This document shows, piece after piece, positions 38,625 to 49,837 of a DNA stretch of 64,000 nucleotides. The translations under genes were made by a program, and so were the position numbers. The notes beneath the pieces are model-generated. The model did not search any database. It was given only the letters and a program-made list of their open reading frames with translations, and was not told where the DNA came from. This DNA is from Paracoccus aurantiacus (lineage in GTDB: Bacteria > Pseudomonadota > Alphaproteobacteria > Rhodobacterales > Rhodobacteraceae), in NCBI RefSeq assembly GCF_007993065.1, contig NZ_VOPL01000002.1, forward strand, positions 124,001-188,000. Direction: 5' to 3'. Each line of letters opens with the position of its first letter. Position 1 is the stretch's first letter.

Positions 38625-40297
38625 TCGTCGCGCTGTTCGTCAGTGATCTTGGCGAACAGGTTTTCGGGCACGGTAAAGGCATGGCCGGGGGGCAGGGCGA
38701 TCAGCGCCGCATCCACATCATCGGGCCAGCCGTCGCTGCTGTTCATGGCCTCGCGCAGGGTCGCGGCAGTGAACGGAATGAACGGGGCCGAGAGGCTGGC
38801 ATAAAGCGCGATCAAGTTCAGGCCCAAGCGCACCTGCATGGCGGCCTTTTCCGGGTCTTCCTTGAAGGTCGCCCAAGGGGCTGCGGCCTGCAGGTATTCG
38901 TTGCCAAGCACCCAGATCGCGCGCAATTCGCTGGCCGCCTTGCGGATCTCCATGCCGTCCATGAAGCTTTCATAGGCGCGGATGCGGGCGGTCAGTGCGC
39001 TTGCGAGTTCGCGCTCGGGCGCGGCCCAATCGCCGCCTTCCGGCACCGCCTCGCCGAATTTCGACCGGCAGAACTTGGTGATACGGCTGACAAAATTCCC
39101 CAGCACATCGGCGAGGTCCTTGTTCACCGATTGCTGGAAATTCTCCCATGTGAATTCGCTGTCGCCGGATTCCGGCGTGTGCGACAGCAGCCACCAGCGC
39201 CAGTAATCGGCGGGCAGCAGCGACAGCGCGTCATCCATGAACACGCCGCGGCCCTGAGAGGTGCTGAACTGGCCACCGTCATAGGTCAGATAGTTGAACG
39301 ACTTGATGTAATCGACCAGCTTCCACGGTTCGGCAGATCCCATGATCGTCGTCGGAAAACCCAGCGTGTGGAACGGAACGTTATCCTTGCCCATGAACTG
39401 GGTATAGGTCACATCGTCCGCACCCTTGTCGGTGCGCCACCAGCGTTCCCAGTCGCCCCCATTCGCATCGGCCCATTCGGCGGTTGCGCCGATATATTCG
39501 ATGGGCGCATCGAACCAAACGTAGAAGACCTTGCCCTCCATCCCCGGCCATGGCTCATCGCCCTTCTGCACCGGCACGCCCCAGTCCAGATCGCGCGTGA
39601 TTCCGCGATCCTGCAACCCGTCGCCGTCAAACAGCCATTTCTTGGCGATGGACGTCGTCAGCACTGGCCAGTCGGTCTTGCTGTCGATCCATGCGGCGAT
39701 CTGGTCGCGCATTGCGGATTGACGCAGGAACAGATGCTTCGTTTCGCGAACTTCCAGATTCGTGCTGCCGCTGATGGCGCTGCGCGGGTTGATGAGGTCG
39801 GTCGGGTCCAGCTGCTTTGTGCAGTTTTCGCATTGATCGCCGCGCGCTTTCTCATATCCGCAATTCGGGCAGGTGCCCTCGATATAGCGGTCGGGAAGAA
39901 AGCGGCCGTCGTCGATCGAATAGACCTGACTTTCGCTGACCTCGCGGATCAGGCCTTCCTCGGCCAGCTTTCCTGCAAAATGCTGGGTCAGCTTGCGGTT
40001 CTGCGGGCTGGAAGAGCGTCCATAGTGATCGAAGGACAGGCCGAACCCCTCGGCAAGCTTCGACTGCTCTGCATGCATGCGCTTGCAGTAATCGGCCACC
40101 GGCTCGCCCGTCTTGGCCGCGGCGAGTTCCGCCGGGGTGCCGTGCTCGTCGGTGGCGCAGATGAACATGACCTCATGCCCCCGACCACGAAGATAGCGGG
40201 CGTAAAGGTCCGCGGGAAGCTGGCTGCCGACCAGATTGCCCAGATGCTTGATCCCGTTGATATAGGGCAGGGCAGAAGTAATGAGGTGACGTGCCAT
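38591..40297 (-). CDS. metG: Methionyl-tRNA synthetase
   Basis: Class I synthetase that charges tRNA-Met. It has 568 residues. The HIGH equivalent is HLGN at residues 18-21, and the KMSKS equivalent is QFSTSQG near residue 345. A four-cysteine zinc knuckle ([17 protein letters not shown]) sits in the connective peptide near residue 145. No C-terminal dimerisation/EMAP domain. The Nudix gene begins inside its last 34 bases. Upstream, 159 bases separate it from a divergent PepSY-like gene. Confidence 0.96.
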   Translation of the reverse strand: MARHLITSALPYINGIKHLGNLVGSQLPADLYARYLRGRGHEVMFICATDEHGTPAELAAAKTGEPVADYCKRMHAEQSKLAEGFGLSFDHYGRSSSPQNRKLTQHFAGKLAEEGLIREVSESQVYSIDDGRFLPDRYIEGTCPNCGYEKARGDQCENCTKQLDPTDLINPRSAISGSTNLEVRETKHLFLRQSAMRDQIAAWIDSKTDWPVLTTSIAKKWLFDGDGLQDRGITRDLDWGVPVQKGDEPWPGMEGKVFYVWFDAPIEYIGATAEWADANGGDWERWWRTDKGADDVTYTQFMGKDNVPFHTLGFPTTIMGSAEPWKLVDYIKSFNYLTYDGGQFSTSQGRGVFMDDALSLLPADYWRWWLLSHTPESGDSEFTWENFQQSVNKDLADVLGNFVSRITKFCRSKFGEAVPEGGDWAAPERELASALTARIRAYESFMDGMEIRKAASELRAIWVLGNEYLQAAAPWATFKEDPEKAAMQVRLGLNLIALYASLSAPFIPFTAATLREAMNSSDGWPDDVDAALIALPPGHAFTVPENLFAKITDEQRDEWTERFKGTRA

Positions 40298-40456
40298 GAG
40301 ATTTCCCGCGCGATTAACGGCAGGTATTTAGCGCCTGACGCCTGCAATGGAAAGGGTTGCCACAGATCGGCGGCTTGCCGGAATGTCCATCTCGTCACAG
40401 CAGCGATCTGAGGTATAATATACTTCTGGAGCGTTCATAATCTGGTGGAAGGCCGA

Positions 40457-40846
40457 ATGCGCCCAAGACTTGCAGGAATGATGTTCTGCGCCCTCGCGAC
40501 GGCAGCACAGGCCGACGTCCCGATCGAGCGGGTGCGCGCCCAGTTCGCCGCGCAGGGATACGAGAATATCCAGATCGTCCAGGACAACGGGACATTCCGT
40601 GTCACGGCCACACGCGGCAGGCTCATGATCGAAAGCGCCATAGACATAAAGACCGGTGACGTCATCTCTGAACGCATGCGCCAGATCACCGATGAACCGG
40701 AAGCAGAGCCAAGTGCCGGCGAAGGTGCCGAAACAGCCGAAACCGCCGAAACGCCCGTCAAATCCGCCGCATCTGCCGCGAGCGGTGCAGAAACGACGGC
40801 AGAGAGCGCCCCGGAAGTTACCGGGGACAACGAGAAGCCGCGCTGA
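40457..40846 (+). CDS. Small exported PepSY-like protein
   Basis: A 129-residue protein with a signal peptide ending near AQA (about residue 19), a PepSY-like half (IERVRAQFAAQGYENIQI, then DIKTGDVISERMRQI, about 23-75) and a low-complexity Ala/Glu/Thr tail. GGAAGG precedes the ATG at 40457. PepSY domains are thought to modulate proteases or metal reductases; this one has no fused enzyme. It precedes metH by 108 bases on the same strand. Confidence 0.6.
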   Translation: MRPRLAGMMFCALATAAQADVPIERVRAQFAAQGYENIQIVQDNGTFRVTATRGRLMIESAIDIKTGDVISERMRQITDEPEAEPSAGEGAETAETAETPVKSAASAASGAETTAESAPEVTGDNEKPR

Positions 40847-40867
40847 TCCTCACAGGATATGAGGATC
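40845..40867. repeat. Hairpin at the end of the PepSY-like gene, before metH
   Basis: GATCCTCA (40845-40852) and TGAGGATC (40860-40867) form a perfect 8-bp stem with a 7-base loop, starting on the stop codon. No T-tract follows. It may end the first transcript or shape the metH leader. No SAM or SAH riboswitch consensus was recognised between here and metH. Confidence 0.5.
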
Positions 40868-40954
40868 GTGCAACTTCTTCATGCGAAACATGCGTTTGTC
40901 GATTGGCCTCGTGACTGTTAGAAGCAGCGATTGAATCCGAAACAGGGGTATTCC

Positions 40955-43900
40955 GTGGCCGTACTTCCGCTTTCTCCCGCCTTCGCGCAGATCCGCAAGC
41001 AGGCGGCAGACCGCATCCTGATCCTGGACGGTGCGATGGGCACGCAGATACAGGATCTCGGGCTGTCCGAGGATGACTATACCGGCCACGGCGCGGGCTG
41101 TGCCTGCCATATCCATTCGGATCACCCGCAGAAGGGCAATAACGACCTTCTGAACCTGACCCGGCCAGACGCCATCGAAGAAATCCACTATCGCTATGCG
41201 AAGGCGGGTGCGGATATCGTGGAAACGAACACGTTTTCGTCGACCACGATTGCGCAGGCGGATTACGGACTGCAGGACAAGGTCTATGATCTGAACGTGT
41301 CGGGCGCACGGCTTGCGCGCGCCGCACTTGACCGGGCCACAGCCGAAGACGGTCGCCCCCGCTTCGTGGCGGGCGCGCTTGGGCCGACGAACCGCACGGC
41401 ATCCATCAGCCCGGACGTGAACAATCCGGGCTTCCGTGCCGTGACATTCGATGAACTCGCGACGGCTTATGCCGAACAGATCCGCGGTCTGATGGATGGC
41501 GGTGCCGACCTGATCCTGATCGAGACGATTTTCGACACCCTGAACGCCAAGGCCGCCGTATTCGCCTGCGAGCAGGTGTTCACCGAAAAGAACCTGCGCC
41601 TGCCGGTGATGATCTCGGGCACCATCACCGACCTGTCGGGCCGCACGCTGTCGGGCCAGACGCCGACCGCGTTCTGGCATTCGATCCGCCATGCGCAGCC
41701 GCTGACCGTCGGTCTGAACTGCGCGCTCGGGGCCGAGGCGATGCGCCCGCATCTGGCCGAGATTTCGGACGTGGCGGATACGCTTGTCTGCGCCTATCCC
41801 AATGCCGGCCTGCCGAACGAGATGGGGGCTTACGACGAAACCCCCGATCAGATGGCCGCGCAGGTGGCTGAATTCGCGCGCGAGGGGCTGGTCAACATCG
41901 TCGGCGGCTGCTGCGGTTCGACCCCTGACCACATCCGCGCCATTGCCGAGGCAGTCGCGGACATTCCGCCACGCGCTATCCCTGACATCGCCCCTGCGCT
42001 GCGTCTTTCGGGACTGGAGCCGTTCACCAAGACCAACGAAATCCCCTTCGTGAATGTGGGCGAACGCACCAACGTCACCGGCAGCGCGCGTTTCCGCAAG
42101 CTGATCACCAATGGCGATCTGGCCGCCGCGCTTGATGTGGCGCGCGATCAGGTCGAAAACGGCGCGCAGATCATCGACATCAACATGGATGAAGGCCTGA
42201 TCGACAGCGAAAAGGCCATGGTCGACTATCTGAACCTGATCGCGTCCGAACCCGACATTGCCCGCGTGCCGATCATGGTCGACAGCTCGAAATGGGAGGT
42301 GATCGAGGCCGGGCTGAAATGCATTCAGGGCAAGCCGGTCGTGAACTCGATATCGCTGAAGGAGGGTGAAGAGGCGTTTCTGCATCACGCCCGGCTGTGC
42401 CGCGCCTATGGTGCTGCCGTGGTCGTCATGGCTTTTGACGAAACCGGGCAGGCCGATACCGAAAACCGCAAGGTCGAAATCTGCACCCGTGCCTATGAAC
42501 TGCTGACGCAAGAAGTCGGTTTCCCGCCAGAAGACATCATCTTCGATCCGAACATCTTCGCCGTGGCGACGGGGATCGAGGAACACGACAATTACGGCGT
42601 CGATTTCATCAATGCTACCCGCCGGATCGTCCAGACCCTGCCGCTTGTCCACATCTCGGGCGGGGTGTCGAACCTGTCCTTCAGCTTCCGCGGCAACGAA
42701 CCCGTGCGCGAGGCGATGCATGCCGTGTTCCTGTATCACGCCATTCAGGCAGGCATGGATATGGGCATCGTCAATGCCGGCCAGCTTGCTGTCTATGACC
42801 AGATCGACCCCGAACTGCGCGAGGCCTGCGAGGATGTGGTTCTGAACCGCCGCGACGATTCGACCGAACGCATGCTGGACATCGCCGAGAAATATCGCGG
42901 CGAAGGCGGGGCCAAGACCCGCGAGAAGGACATGTCCTGGCGCGAATGGCCGGTCGAAAAGCGGCTGGAACATTCGCTTGTGAACGGCATCACCGAATTC
43001 ATTGAAGGCGACACAGAAGAGGCCCGCTTGCAGGCCGAACGTCCGCTCCATGTCATCGAAGGCCCGCTGATGTCGGGCATGAACGTCGTTGGCGACTTGT
43101 TCGGCGCGGGCAAGATGTTCCTGCCGCAGGTGGTGAAATCGGCCCGCGTGATGAAGCAGGCCGTGGCCTGGCTGCTGCCCTATATGGAGGCCGAGAAGGC
43201 CGCGAGCGGCGAGGCGAATACCAACGGCAAGATCCTGATGGCGACGGTGAAGGGCGATGTGCACGACATCGGCAAGAACATCGTCGGCGTCGTACTGGCC
43301 TGCAACAATTACGAGATCATCGACCTTGGGGTCATGGTGCCCTCGCAGAAGATCCTCGAAGTCGCGAAGGCCCAGAAGGTCGATGTGATCGGACTGTCGG
43401 GGCTGATCACGCCCTCGCTGGACGAAATGGTCCATGTCGCGGCTGAAATGGAGCGGGAAGGGTTTGACATTCCGCTGCTGATCGGCGGCGCAACGACCAG
43501 CCGGGTGCACACGGCGGTCAAGATCAACCCGCGCTATCACAAGGGCCAGACGGTCTATGTCACCGATGCCAGCCGCGCGGTAGGCGTGGTGTCGCAGCTT
43601 CTGTCGGATCAGAAGCCTGCCTATGTCGCGAATATCCGCGCCGAATACGAGGATGTGGCCGAGAAATACAATCGCGGCGACAAGACCAAGCGCCGCCTGC
43701 CACTGCAGGAAGCGCGCGACAATGCGGTAAAGGTCGATTTCGACAATTGGCAGGCGACTGCGCCGAAATTCCTCGGTTCTCGCGTCATCGACGACTTCGA
43801 TCTGGCCGAGATTGCCCGCTATATCGACTGGACCCCGTTCTTCCAGACATGGGAGATGAAGGGCGTCTATCCCCGCATCCTTGACGATGAAAAGCAGGGC

Positions 43901-44689
43901 AAAGCAGCGCGGGCGCTGTTCGCCGATGCGCAGAAGATGCTGTCCGAGATCATCGCGAAGAAATGGTTCACGCCGCGCGCAGTGATCGGGTTCTGGCCGG
44001 CGAACCGGGTCGGTGACGACATCCGTTTGTATAAGGACGATAACCGGGACGAAGAACTGGCCACGTTCCACACCCTGCGGCAGCAGCTTGAAAAGCGCGA
44101 GGGCCGCCCGAATGTTGCGCTCGCCGATTTCGTGGCGCCCGAAGGACAGCCGGATTATGTCGGCGGTTTTGTCGTCACCTCTGGTCCGCAAGATCACGAA
44201 TTCGCGGCGCGTTTCAAGGAAGCGGGCGACGATTATTCCGCGATCATGGTGCAGGCGCTGTCCGACCGCTTCGCCGAGGCGCTGGCGGAACTGATGCACG
44301 AGCGTGTGCGCCGCGATCATTGGGGGTATGCGGCTGACGAAAACCTGACGAATGAAGACCTCATCAAGGAAGGCTATGCGGGCATCCGGCCCGCGCCGGG
44401 TTATCCGGCGCAGCCAGACCACACCGAAAAGGTAACGCTGTTCGATCTGCTCAACGCGACCGAGGCGACAGGGGTAGAGTTGACGGAATCCATGGCCATG
44501 TGGCCGGGCTCATCCGTGTCGGGCATTTATATCGGCCATCCCGACGCCTATTATTTCGGCGTCGCCAAGGTCGAGGCCGATCAAGTCGCCGATTACGCCG
44601 CACGCAAGGGCATGGATCTGGCCGAGGCCGAACGCTGGCTGGCCCCGATCCTGAATTATGTGCCCGGTCAGGCAGTCGCGGCAGAGTAG
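40955..44689 (+). CDS. metH: Cobalamin-dependent methionine synthase
   Basis: Transfers a methyl group from methyltetrahydrofolate to homocysteine using methylcobalamin. It has 1244 residues in full multi-domain form: homocysteine-binding barrel with zinc cysteines in GLNCALG and GGCCG, folate-binding barrel ([16 protein letters not shown]), helical cap and B12-binding domain with the DVHDIGKN motif, and a C-terminal SAM reactivation domain. The GTG at 40955 follows AGGGG by six bases; a TTG at 40931 is less supported. Confidence 0.97.
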   Translation: MAVLPLSPAFAQIRKQAADRILILDGAMGTQIQDLGLSEDDYTGHGAGCACHIHSDHPQKGNNDLLNLTRPDAIEEIHYRYAKAGADIVETNTFSSTTIAQADYGLQDKVYDLNVSGARLARAALDRATAEDGRPRFVAGALGPTNRTASISPDVNNPGFRAVTFDELATAYAEQIRGLMDGGADLILIETIFDTLNAKAAVFACEQVFTEKNLRLPVMISGTITDLSGRTLSGQTPTAFWHSIRHAQPLTVGLNCALGAEAMRPHLAEISDVADTLVCAYPNAGLPNEMGAYDETPDQMAAQVAEFAREGLVNIVGGCCGSTPDHIRAIAEAVADIPPRAIPDIAPALRLSGLEPFTKTNEIPFVNVGERTNVTGSARFRKLITNGDLAAALDVARDQVENGAQIIDINMDEGLIDSEKAMVDYLNLIASEPDIARVPIMVDSSKWEVIEAGLKCIQGKPVVNSISLKEGEEAFLHHARLCRAYGAAVVVMAFDETGQADTENRKVEICTRAYELLTQEVGFPPEDIIFDPNIFAVATGIEEHDNYGVDFINATRRIVQTLPLVHISGGVSNLSFSFRGNEPVREAMHAVFLYHAIQAGMDMGIVNAGQLAVYDQIDPELREACEDVVLNRRDDSTERMLDIAEKYRGEGGAKTREKDMSWREWPVEKRLEHSLVNGITEFIEGDTEEARLQAERPLHVIEGPLMSGMNVVGDLFGAGKMFLPQVVKSARVMKQAVAWLLPYMEAEKAASGEANTNGKILMATVKGDVHDIGKNIVGVVLACNNYEIIDLGVMVPSQKILEVAKAQKVDVIGLSGLITPSLDEMVHVAAEMEREGFDIPLLIGGATTSRVHTAVKINPRYHKGQTVYVTDASRAVGVVSQLLSDQKPAYVANIRAEYEDVAEKYNRGDKTKRRLPLQEARDNAVKVDFDNWQATAPKFLGSRVIDDFDLAEIARYIDWTPFFQTWEMKGVYPRILDDEKQGKAARALFADAQKMLSEIIAKKWFTPRAVIGFWPANRVGDDIRLYKDDNRDEELATFHTLRQQLEKREGRPNVALADFVAPEGQPDYVGGFVVTSGPQDHEFAARFKEAGDDYSAIMVQALSDRFAEALAELMHERVRRDHWGYAADENLTNEDLIKEGYAGIRPAPGYPAQPDHTEKVTLFDLLNATEATGVELTESMAMWPGSSVSGIYIGHPDAYYFGVAKVEADQVADYAARKGMDLAEAERWLAPILNYVPGQAVAAE

Positions 44690-44758
44690 CGCTTTCTGCG
44701 CACAGGCCGGAAACCGCGTTCGGCATGTGCGAGAGTCGGGCGCGCACGCCGCGCTAAA

Positions 44759-45049
44759 TCATTGTGCTGTCGAGGCCGCGGCGACTGTCGGCGCGTAGTT
44801 CGGCGTGCCGCCCTGCATCACGCGCTGACCTTCGGCGCGGCACAGATTATCCGCTGTTGCAACAGACATGGCGGCCGGGCGATTGATCGCGCGGTCCCAG
44901 GTCACCTGCTCCAGCGTGTAAAGCTGACACGTGACCTGACCCATCGCTGACTGCACCAGAACCGGCGTCGTTTCATATTGCTGGGGCGTCATGGCGCAAC
45001 CCGAAAGCGTAGCGAGCGCCAACGCGCCTGCAACAGACCTGATAACCAT
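44759..45049 (-). CDS. Small lipoprotein of unknown function
   Basis: A 96-residue protein with a lipoprotein signal peptide: hydrophobic core then LSGC with the lipidation Cys at residue 18. After it come MTPQQYETTPVLVQSAMGQVTC and further cysteines (two in the mature part) that could form a disulfide. AAGGAACG is the ribosome site. It is convergent with metH and its function is unknown; nothing in the context suggests a role. Confidence 0.65.
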   Translation of the reverse strand: MVIRSVAGALALATLSGCAMTPQQYETTPVLVQSAMGQVTCQLYTLEQVTWDRAINRPAAMSVATADNLCRAEGQRVMQGGTPNYAPTVAAASTAQ

Positions 45050-45165
45050 TTCACTCGTTCCTTTACGTCTTAGGCTACATTCGCGCGAATGCACCGCTGC
45101 ACATCCGGCGCAATTTGTCATTCTAGTGAATGTCCGGCAGACGGCCAAAGGAAATTTACTTTAGG

Positions 45166-45978
45166 TTAACTGACAGGCGAAAATCCCGCCTCTGCCATCA
45201 GCGCGTCGCTGCGGGCCTCGATCAGTTCGCGCAGGCGGGCAATGAATTCCTCGCGCCCTTCGCCGGGTTCGGCCTGCATCGGCGGCAGAAATTCGATCAC
45301 CGCGCGACCGGCCGCGATCGGCAGACCGCGCTTGGGCCAGAACATTCCGCAGTTCACCGCGACGGGCCAGACGGGAACGCCGGTTTCCAGATGAATCGTG
45401 CCGATGCCGTGTTTGTAGGGGCGGTGCTCGCCGGGCCTTGTTCGCGTGCCTTCGGGATAGACGATCAGATGACCAAGCCCGTCGGGCTGCGCGATCCGTT
45501 CGCGCACTGCTCCGACAATCTGTCCCATCGCGTCGCGGCCCCTTGCGCGGTCAATCGGGATGCTTCCGACCTCGCGGGCATACCACCCCATGATCGGCAC
45601 GCGCATGACCTCGCGCTTCATGACGAAACTGCGGCGCCCTGCGGCGAAAGCGATGGCGAGGATGTCCAGAAAGCTTTGGTGCTTGGCCGCAATCAGCGCA
45701 TCGGTGCCGCGCTCTGGCGGATTGCCCCGAAGTTCGACTGCCACGCCCATATGCCAGCGGGCGGCCCGCAGCATATAGCCGATCCAGACCGACGCGACGC
45801 GATTGGCGCCCTTGCGCCCGTGCCGCATCTGGGTGATTCCCCAAAGCCCCAGAACGACCGTCGCCAGCCCGACATGTATATAATGGCTGAGCGCGCGAAC
45901 ATAGCTGAACCAGTTGGTCTGACGTGGGGTCGGCGACAGGCGCGCGGCCTCTGCGGCGGTCAGCAGCGCGCCGCTCAT
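45166..45978 (-). CDS. plsC: 1-acyl-sn-glycerol-3-phosphate acyltransferase
   Basis: Adds the second acyl chain in phosphatidate synthesis at the inner membrane. It has 270 residues, with one hydrophobic segment near residues 35-50, the HX4D catalytic motif (H100-QSFL-D105) and the YPEGTRTRPG substrate motif near residue 174. Its ATG overlaps the ftsX stop as ATGA, so ftsE-ftsX-plsC forms one operon, linking division/envelope genes to lipid synthesis. Confidence 0.9.
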   Translation of the reverse strand: MSGALLTAAEAARLSPTPRQTNWFSYVRALSHYIHVGLATVVLGLWGITQMRHGRKGANRVASVWIGYMLRAARWHMGVAVELRGNPPERGTDALIAAKHQSFLDILAIAFAAGRRSFVMKREVMRVPIMGWYAREVGSIPIDRARGRDAMGQIVGAVRERIAQPDGLGHLIVYPEGTRTRPGEHRPYKHGIGTIHLETGVPVWPVAVNCGMFWPKRGLPIAAGRAVIEFLPPMQAEPGEGREEFIARLRELIEARSDALMAEAGFSPVS

Positions 45979-46901
45979 GGAACGGCTCTCAACATGCGCA
46001 GCGCGGCCCATCTGGTCGCGAAAAATCCGACACAGGCCGCGACGATCGGAATAAGCAGCGGCCACAGCCATCCCCAGCCCTGAAAGCTGAGCCCGGTCAG
46101 GAAGCCGCCGGCCTGATCCATTCCCGGCAGCAAGGCAATGCCGAGCATCCCCAGCAAAGTCCCGCCAAGCGCGCCTGCCGCCGCGCGCCGGGTAAAGCGG
46201 CGAACGAAGGCCTGCGCGATGGTGACGTCGCGCGCGCCAATCAGGCGCAGAACGCGGATTACCTGCCCGTTTGCGGCAAGCGAAGATTGCGCGGCGAGCA
46301 TCATCATCGCCGCGCCGGCAGCCGCGATCAGCGCCAGCGAGACAATGCCCAGCATCCGCAACCGGTTCGCGGCCGAAACCAGCGGTTGGCGCCAGCGCGT
46401 ATGGTCGTCCAGCACGGCACCGGGGGCCTCGGCCGCGAGCCGCAGGCTGAGGCCTTCGGCATCGAAATCGTCGCCCGATTCCGTGACTTCGATCAGGCGT
46501 GGGATAGGCAGGGCTTCGACCGGGACATCTGGACCGAACCACGGGGTCAGCAGCTGCTCGACCTCATCGACGGGCATCATCCGTGCCTCGGCTATGCCGG
46601 GGGTCTGTTTCAGGATCGCCATGACTGTGCCGGTCTGGGCCTCGATCTCGTCAGATGGGGCAGAGACGCGAATCGTCAGTGTCTGGGCAAGCGATTGCGA
46701 CCAGCGATCAGCCAGCCGGCCGGTCGCGAATGAAAGTGCCAGCGCGAACACCGCCAGAAACGCCATTGCGCCAGCCGTAAGCAGCGTAAGCTGCGCGGTA
46801 AACCCGGTCGGCGGGACGATGCGACTTGTCCCGCCGCTGTCGCGCCCGATCAGCCCACGCCATAGGCTGCGCCAGTCTACTTGACGAAGATCAGTCTTCA
46901 T
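45975..46901 (-). CDS. ftsX: Cell-division ABC permease FtsX
   Basis: Membrane partner of FtsE that controls peptidoglycan hydrolases at the division site. It has 308 residues. The N-terminal segment and a large periplasmic loop (about 65-165) are followed by three C-terminal hydrophobic segments, the usual four-helix FtsX layout. Start and stop both overlap neighbours by ATGA. Sequence conservation is low in this family; the ftsE neighbour supports the call. Confidence 0.88.
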   Translation of the reverse strand: MKTDLRQVDWRSLWRGLIGRDSGGTSRIVPPTGFTAQLTLLTAGAMAFLAVFALALSFATGRLADRWSQSLAQTLTIRVSAPSDEIEAQTGTVMAILKQTPGIAEARMMPVDEVEQLLTPWFGPDVPVEALPIPRLIEVTESGDDFDAEGLSLRLAAEAPGAVLDDHTRWRQPLVSAANRLRMLGIVSLALIAAAGAAMMMLAAQSSLAANGQVIRVLRLIGARDVTIAQAFVRRFTRRAAAGALGGTLLGMLGIALLPGMDQAGGFLTGLSFQGWGWLWPLLIPIVAACVGFFATRWAALRMLRAVP

Positions 46902-47575
46902 AGGTCGGCCCCCGCCAGTTGCACACGCTGGCCAGAGATCCGCAGAACCCGTGCCTGAACATCCATCTGACGCGCCGCGCGGATCAGATCCATATCATGT
47001 GTCGCAACCATGATCGTCTTGCCAGACCTGTTTAGCTCGACCAGCAATTGCAGCAGGCGCATCGACATGTCCCAGTCCAGGTTGCCCGTCGGCTCATCGG
47101 CCATGACCATATCCGGCGACATGATGACTGCGCGCGCAAGTGCCGCGCGCTGCCGTTCGCCACCTGACAATGCCGGGGGGACCGCGCGGGCGTGACCTGA
47201 CATGCTGACCCAGCCAAGAAGATCCTTCAGCGCCTGCATATCGACGGGCTGACCGGCAACCGTAAGCGGCAGCGCGATATTTTCGGCGACCGGCAGGTGA
47301 TCGAGGAATTGCGCATCCTGATGCAACACGCCGATCTTGCGGCGCAGCATGGCGATTCCGTCGCGCGAAAGACCCGAGACATCATGCCCGAAGGCCGTCA
47401 GCCGCCCCGCGCTTGGCAGCAGATCGGCATAGCAAAGGCGCAGGAAGGTCGTCTTGCCCGAGCCGGATGGCCCGGTCAGAAAATGAAACGACCCCGCAGG
47501 CAGGCTGAGTGTCATGTTCGACAGCAAGGCTCCGCCGCCGCGATAGCCAAAGGACAGGTCCTGCATCTCAATCAA
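46898..47575 (-). CDS. ftsE: Cell-division ATP-binding protein FtsE
   Basis: ABC ATPase of the FtsEX complex. It has 225 residues from a TTG start (47575, five bases after AGGAGG); an ATG three codons later is less well placed. Walker A is GPSGSGKT at residues 35-42, followed by the ABC signature LSGGERQRAALARA and Walker B VMADEPTGNLD. It overlaps ftsX by ATGA. Divergent from the MJ0042 protein gene across 124 bases. Confidence 0.92.
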   Translation of the reverse strand: MIEMQDLSFGYRGGGALLSNMTLSLPAGSFHFLTGPSGSGKTTFLRLCYADLLPSAGRLTAFGHDVSGLSRDGIAMLRRKIGVLHQDAQFLDHLPVAENIALPLTVAGQPVDMQALKDLLGWVSMSGHARAVPPALSGGERQRAALARAVIMSPDMVMADEPTGNLDWDMSMRLLQLLVELNRSGKTIMVATHDMDLIRAARQMDVQARVLRISGQRVQLAGADL

Positions 47576-47699
47576 GGCGGCCTCCTGGGGTCGGTGCTGG
47601 TTCCGTTTTGCGCCACGACGCTTGGAAGCCGGGCGATGCGTTGATAGAACAGCCAGCGGTGGATTGCCAGAAACGGCGAAGCTTTTACAGGACCAACCG

Positions 47700-48740
47700 A
47701 TGCGGCTCATTTGCCCCCAATGCAACGCGCTTTACGACGTGCCCGCAGGGATGATCCCCCCGGAGGGCAGAGAGGTCGAATGTTCGGCCTGCGGCCATGT
47801 CTGGCAGCAGCATTCGGATATGCGTGCGATGCGCGGACTTTCCGGGGATCTTCGCGCCCCGCGCGCCCCATCAGCCGCCGAAGCCGGGGCCCGCGATCTT
47901 GGCGCGGCGCCCGATCTGCAGCGCCCCTTGCCCGACGATGTGCTGTCGATTCTGCGCGAGGAAACCGCACGAGAGCTTTCGGCGCGCCGTGCCGCGCGTG
48001 GCGAGGCGCCTTCGCCCGAGCCGTCACCCGAGACACTCGTGTTGCAAGACGCAGACGAGGCCGGACCGACTGATCTTGCCGTTACCGGCCCGGCGCAGGA
48101 CGAACCCTCGCAGCCGGCTGCTGCAAAGCCAGCGCAGGGATTGCCGGTCACAGAACCTCGACCCGCGCGCGAAGATGCTACGGAATGGCCAGCCACGACG
48201 GTGACAGAGCCGGATGATTCCCAACCCCGCGTCCTGCCACGCCGTTCCTCGCCCGCGCGCAAGGCAAAGTCGGATGCGCGGCCGATGCCCAAGCTTGCCA
48301 AACCGCCAGAGCGGAACCTTGCCGATGACAGCGTGGCACAGGCGGACGATGCGAAGGCGACCGGCGCGGCAGGTGTGTCGTCGGGCGTCGCGCCGTCTAT
48401 CGAGCTTGCGCCCGTGATATTCCCGCCCGTGCCACGCCGTCGTGTCGCAAAGGGGTTGCCGGATGCGGCCGAACTGGCTGCCACCCTTCAGGTGGAACCG
48501 TCTGCCGCAGCAGCCGATATGTCCGCGCCCCAGGGCCATCGGCAATCTGGCTATCGCGCCGGGTTTCTTCGTGCATTGGCTGTCTCTGCGCTGCTGCTGC
48601 TGGTCTATGCGGCCGCGTCGGGCTGGGTCAGCGGCGGCAATGCGCCGGGCCCGGTCGTCGCGGTTGTCGGCGGCATTGATGCGGCGCGCGCCGGATTGCA
48701 GAATGCAGCTTCGGCTCTTGTCGGAAATGGGGCGAACTGA
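47700..48740 (+). CDS. MJ0042-type zinc-ribbon protein with membrane anchor
   Basis: A 346-residue protein. The N-terminal zinc ribbon has C5/C8 and C28/C31 and the PPEGREVECSACGHVW motif. A long Pro/Ala/Glu-rich, likely disordered linker (about 40-275) follows, then one membrane segment near residue 293 and a short periplasmic tail. The stop overlaps the following aminotransferase start (TGATG). Such proteins occur in alphaproteobacteria, often near ftsE. Function unknown; possibly regulatory. Confidence 0.75.
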   Translation: MRLICPQCNALYDVPAGMIPPEGREVECSACGHVWQQHSDMRAMRGLSGDLRAPRAPSAAEAGARDLGAAPDLQRPLPDDVLSILREETARELSARRAARGEAPSPEPSPETLVLQDADEAGPTDLAVTGPAQDEPSQPAAAKPAQGLPVTEPRPAREDATEWPATTVTEPDDSQPRVLPRRSSPARKAKSDARPMPKLAKPPERNLADDSVAQADDAKATGAAGVSSGVAPSIELAPVIFPPVPRRRVAKGLPDAAELAATLQVEPSAAAADMSAPQGHRQSGYRAGFLRALAVSALLLLVYAAASGWVSGGNAPGPVVAVVGGIDAARAGLQNAASALVGNGAN

Positions 48741-49837
48741 TGCGCTTCGCCCCGATCCCGCAATCGCTGCCGCCGACCGTGCCGTTCACCGGTCCTGAAA
48801 CGCTGGAACGTCGCCGAGGCACGCCGTTCATTGCCCGGCTCGGTGCCAACGAAAACGGCTTCGGCCCCTCGCCCCTGGCGATTGAGGCGATGGCGTCAGC
48901 AGCGTCCGAGGCATGGAAGTATGGCGACCCCGACAATCACGAACTACGGCAGGCACTTTCCGCGCATCATGGCGTGCCGCCGGAAAGCATCGTGATCGGG
49001 GAAGGTATTGATGGGCTTCTGGGGCTGCTCGTGCGCCTGATGATCGCGCCGGGCGATGCGGTCGTGACGTCGGACGGGGCCTATCCGACCTTCAACTATC
49101 ACGTCGCGGGTTTCGGCGGCGCGCTGACCAAAGTTCCCTACCGAGAGGATCGGGAAGACCCGGATGCCTTGCTGAATGCGGCGGCCGAAACGGGGGCACG
49201 GCTGATCTATCTCGCAAATCCCGACAATCCGATGGGCAGCTGGCACCCCGCTGAGGTTATCGAGGATATGATAGAGCGGCTTCCCGGCGACGCGCTTCTG
49301 GTGCTGGACGAAGCCTATGCAGAGCTTGCCCCCGCAGGCACGCTCGGCAAGATACGGGCGGACGATCCGCGCGTCATCCACATGCGCACATTCTCCAAAG
49401 GATACGGTCTGGCGGGCGCGCGGATCGGCTATGCGATAGGCCACCCGACGCTGATCGCGGGGTTTGAGCGCATCCGGAACCACTTCGGCGTCAACCGCAT
49501 CGCACAGGCTGGCGCGCTCGCTGCGCTGGCGGACCGGAAATGGTTGTCCCACGTGCAGGCTCAGGTTGCTGGCGCACGGGACCGAATCAGCAGGATCGCC
49601 GCCGAAAACGGGCTGTCCGCACTTCCCTCGGCGACGAATTTTGTCGCCATTGATTGCGGCGGCGACGGTGATTTCGCGCGCAAGGTGCTGGCCGGTCTGG
49701 ACCGCGCCGGCATCTTTGCCCGTATGCCGGGCGTGGCACCGATGGACCGCTGCATCCGAATTTCCTGCGGTCCCGAGGCAGAGATGAACGCCTTCAGCGA
49801 AGCGCTGCCGGTGGCGCTTGCCGAAGCAAACGGCTGA
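48740..49837 (+). CDS. HisC-type aminotransferase
   Basis: Pyridoxal-phosphate aminotransferase of 365 residues, closest to histidinol-phosphate aminotransferase. The PLP-binding lysine is K220 in TFSKGYGLAGARIG. Other landmarks are LGANENGFGPSP near residue 34, DEAYAEL near residue 190 and an RISCG segment close to the C-terminus. It is a standalone copy with no other his genes around, so aromatic amino-acid or another substrate is possible. Coupled to the upstream MJ0042 gene by a one-base overlap. Confidence 0.8.
   Translation: MRFAPIPQSLPPTVPFTGPETLERRRGTPFIARLGANENGFGPSPLAIEAMASAASEAWKYGDPDNHELRQALSAHHGVPPESIVIGEGIDGLLGLLVRLMIAPGDAVVTSDGAYPTFNYHVAGFGGALTKVPYREDREDPDALLNAAAETGARLIYLANPDNPMGSWHPAEVIEDMIERLPGDALLVLDEAYAELAPAGTLGKIRADDPRVIHMRTFSKGYGLAGARIGYAIGHPTLIAGFERIRNHFGVNRIAQAGALAALADRKWLSHVQAQVAGARDRISRIAAENGLSALPSATNFVAIDCGGDGDFARKVLAGLDRAGIFARMPGVAPMDRCIRISCGPEAEMNAFSEALPVALAEANG

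Noticed and set aside
40847..40954. SAM or SAH riboswitch before metH
   Set aside because: Only one 8-bp hairpin is present and it does not match the riboswitch consensus patterns I know.
40850..44422. Minus-strand open frame of 1190 codons opposite metH
   Set aside because: Antisense of metH; no recognisable protein features.
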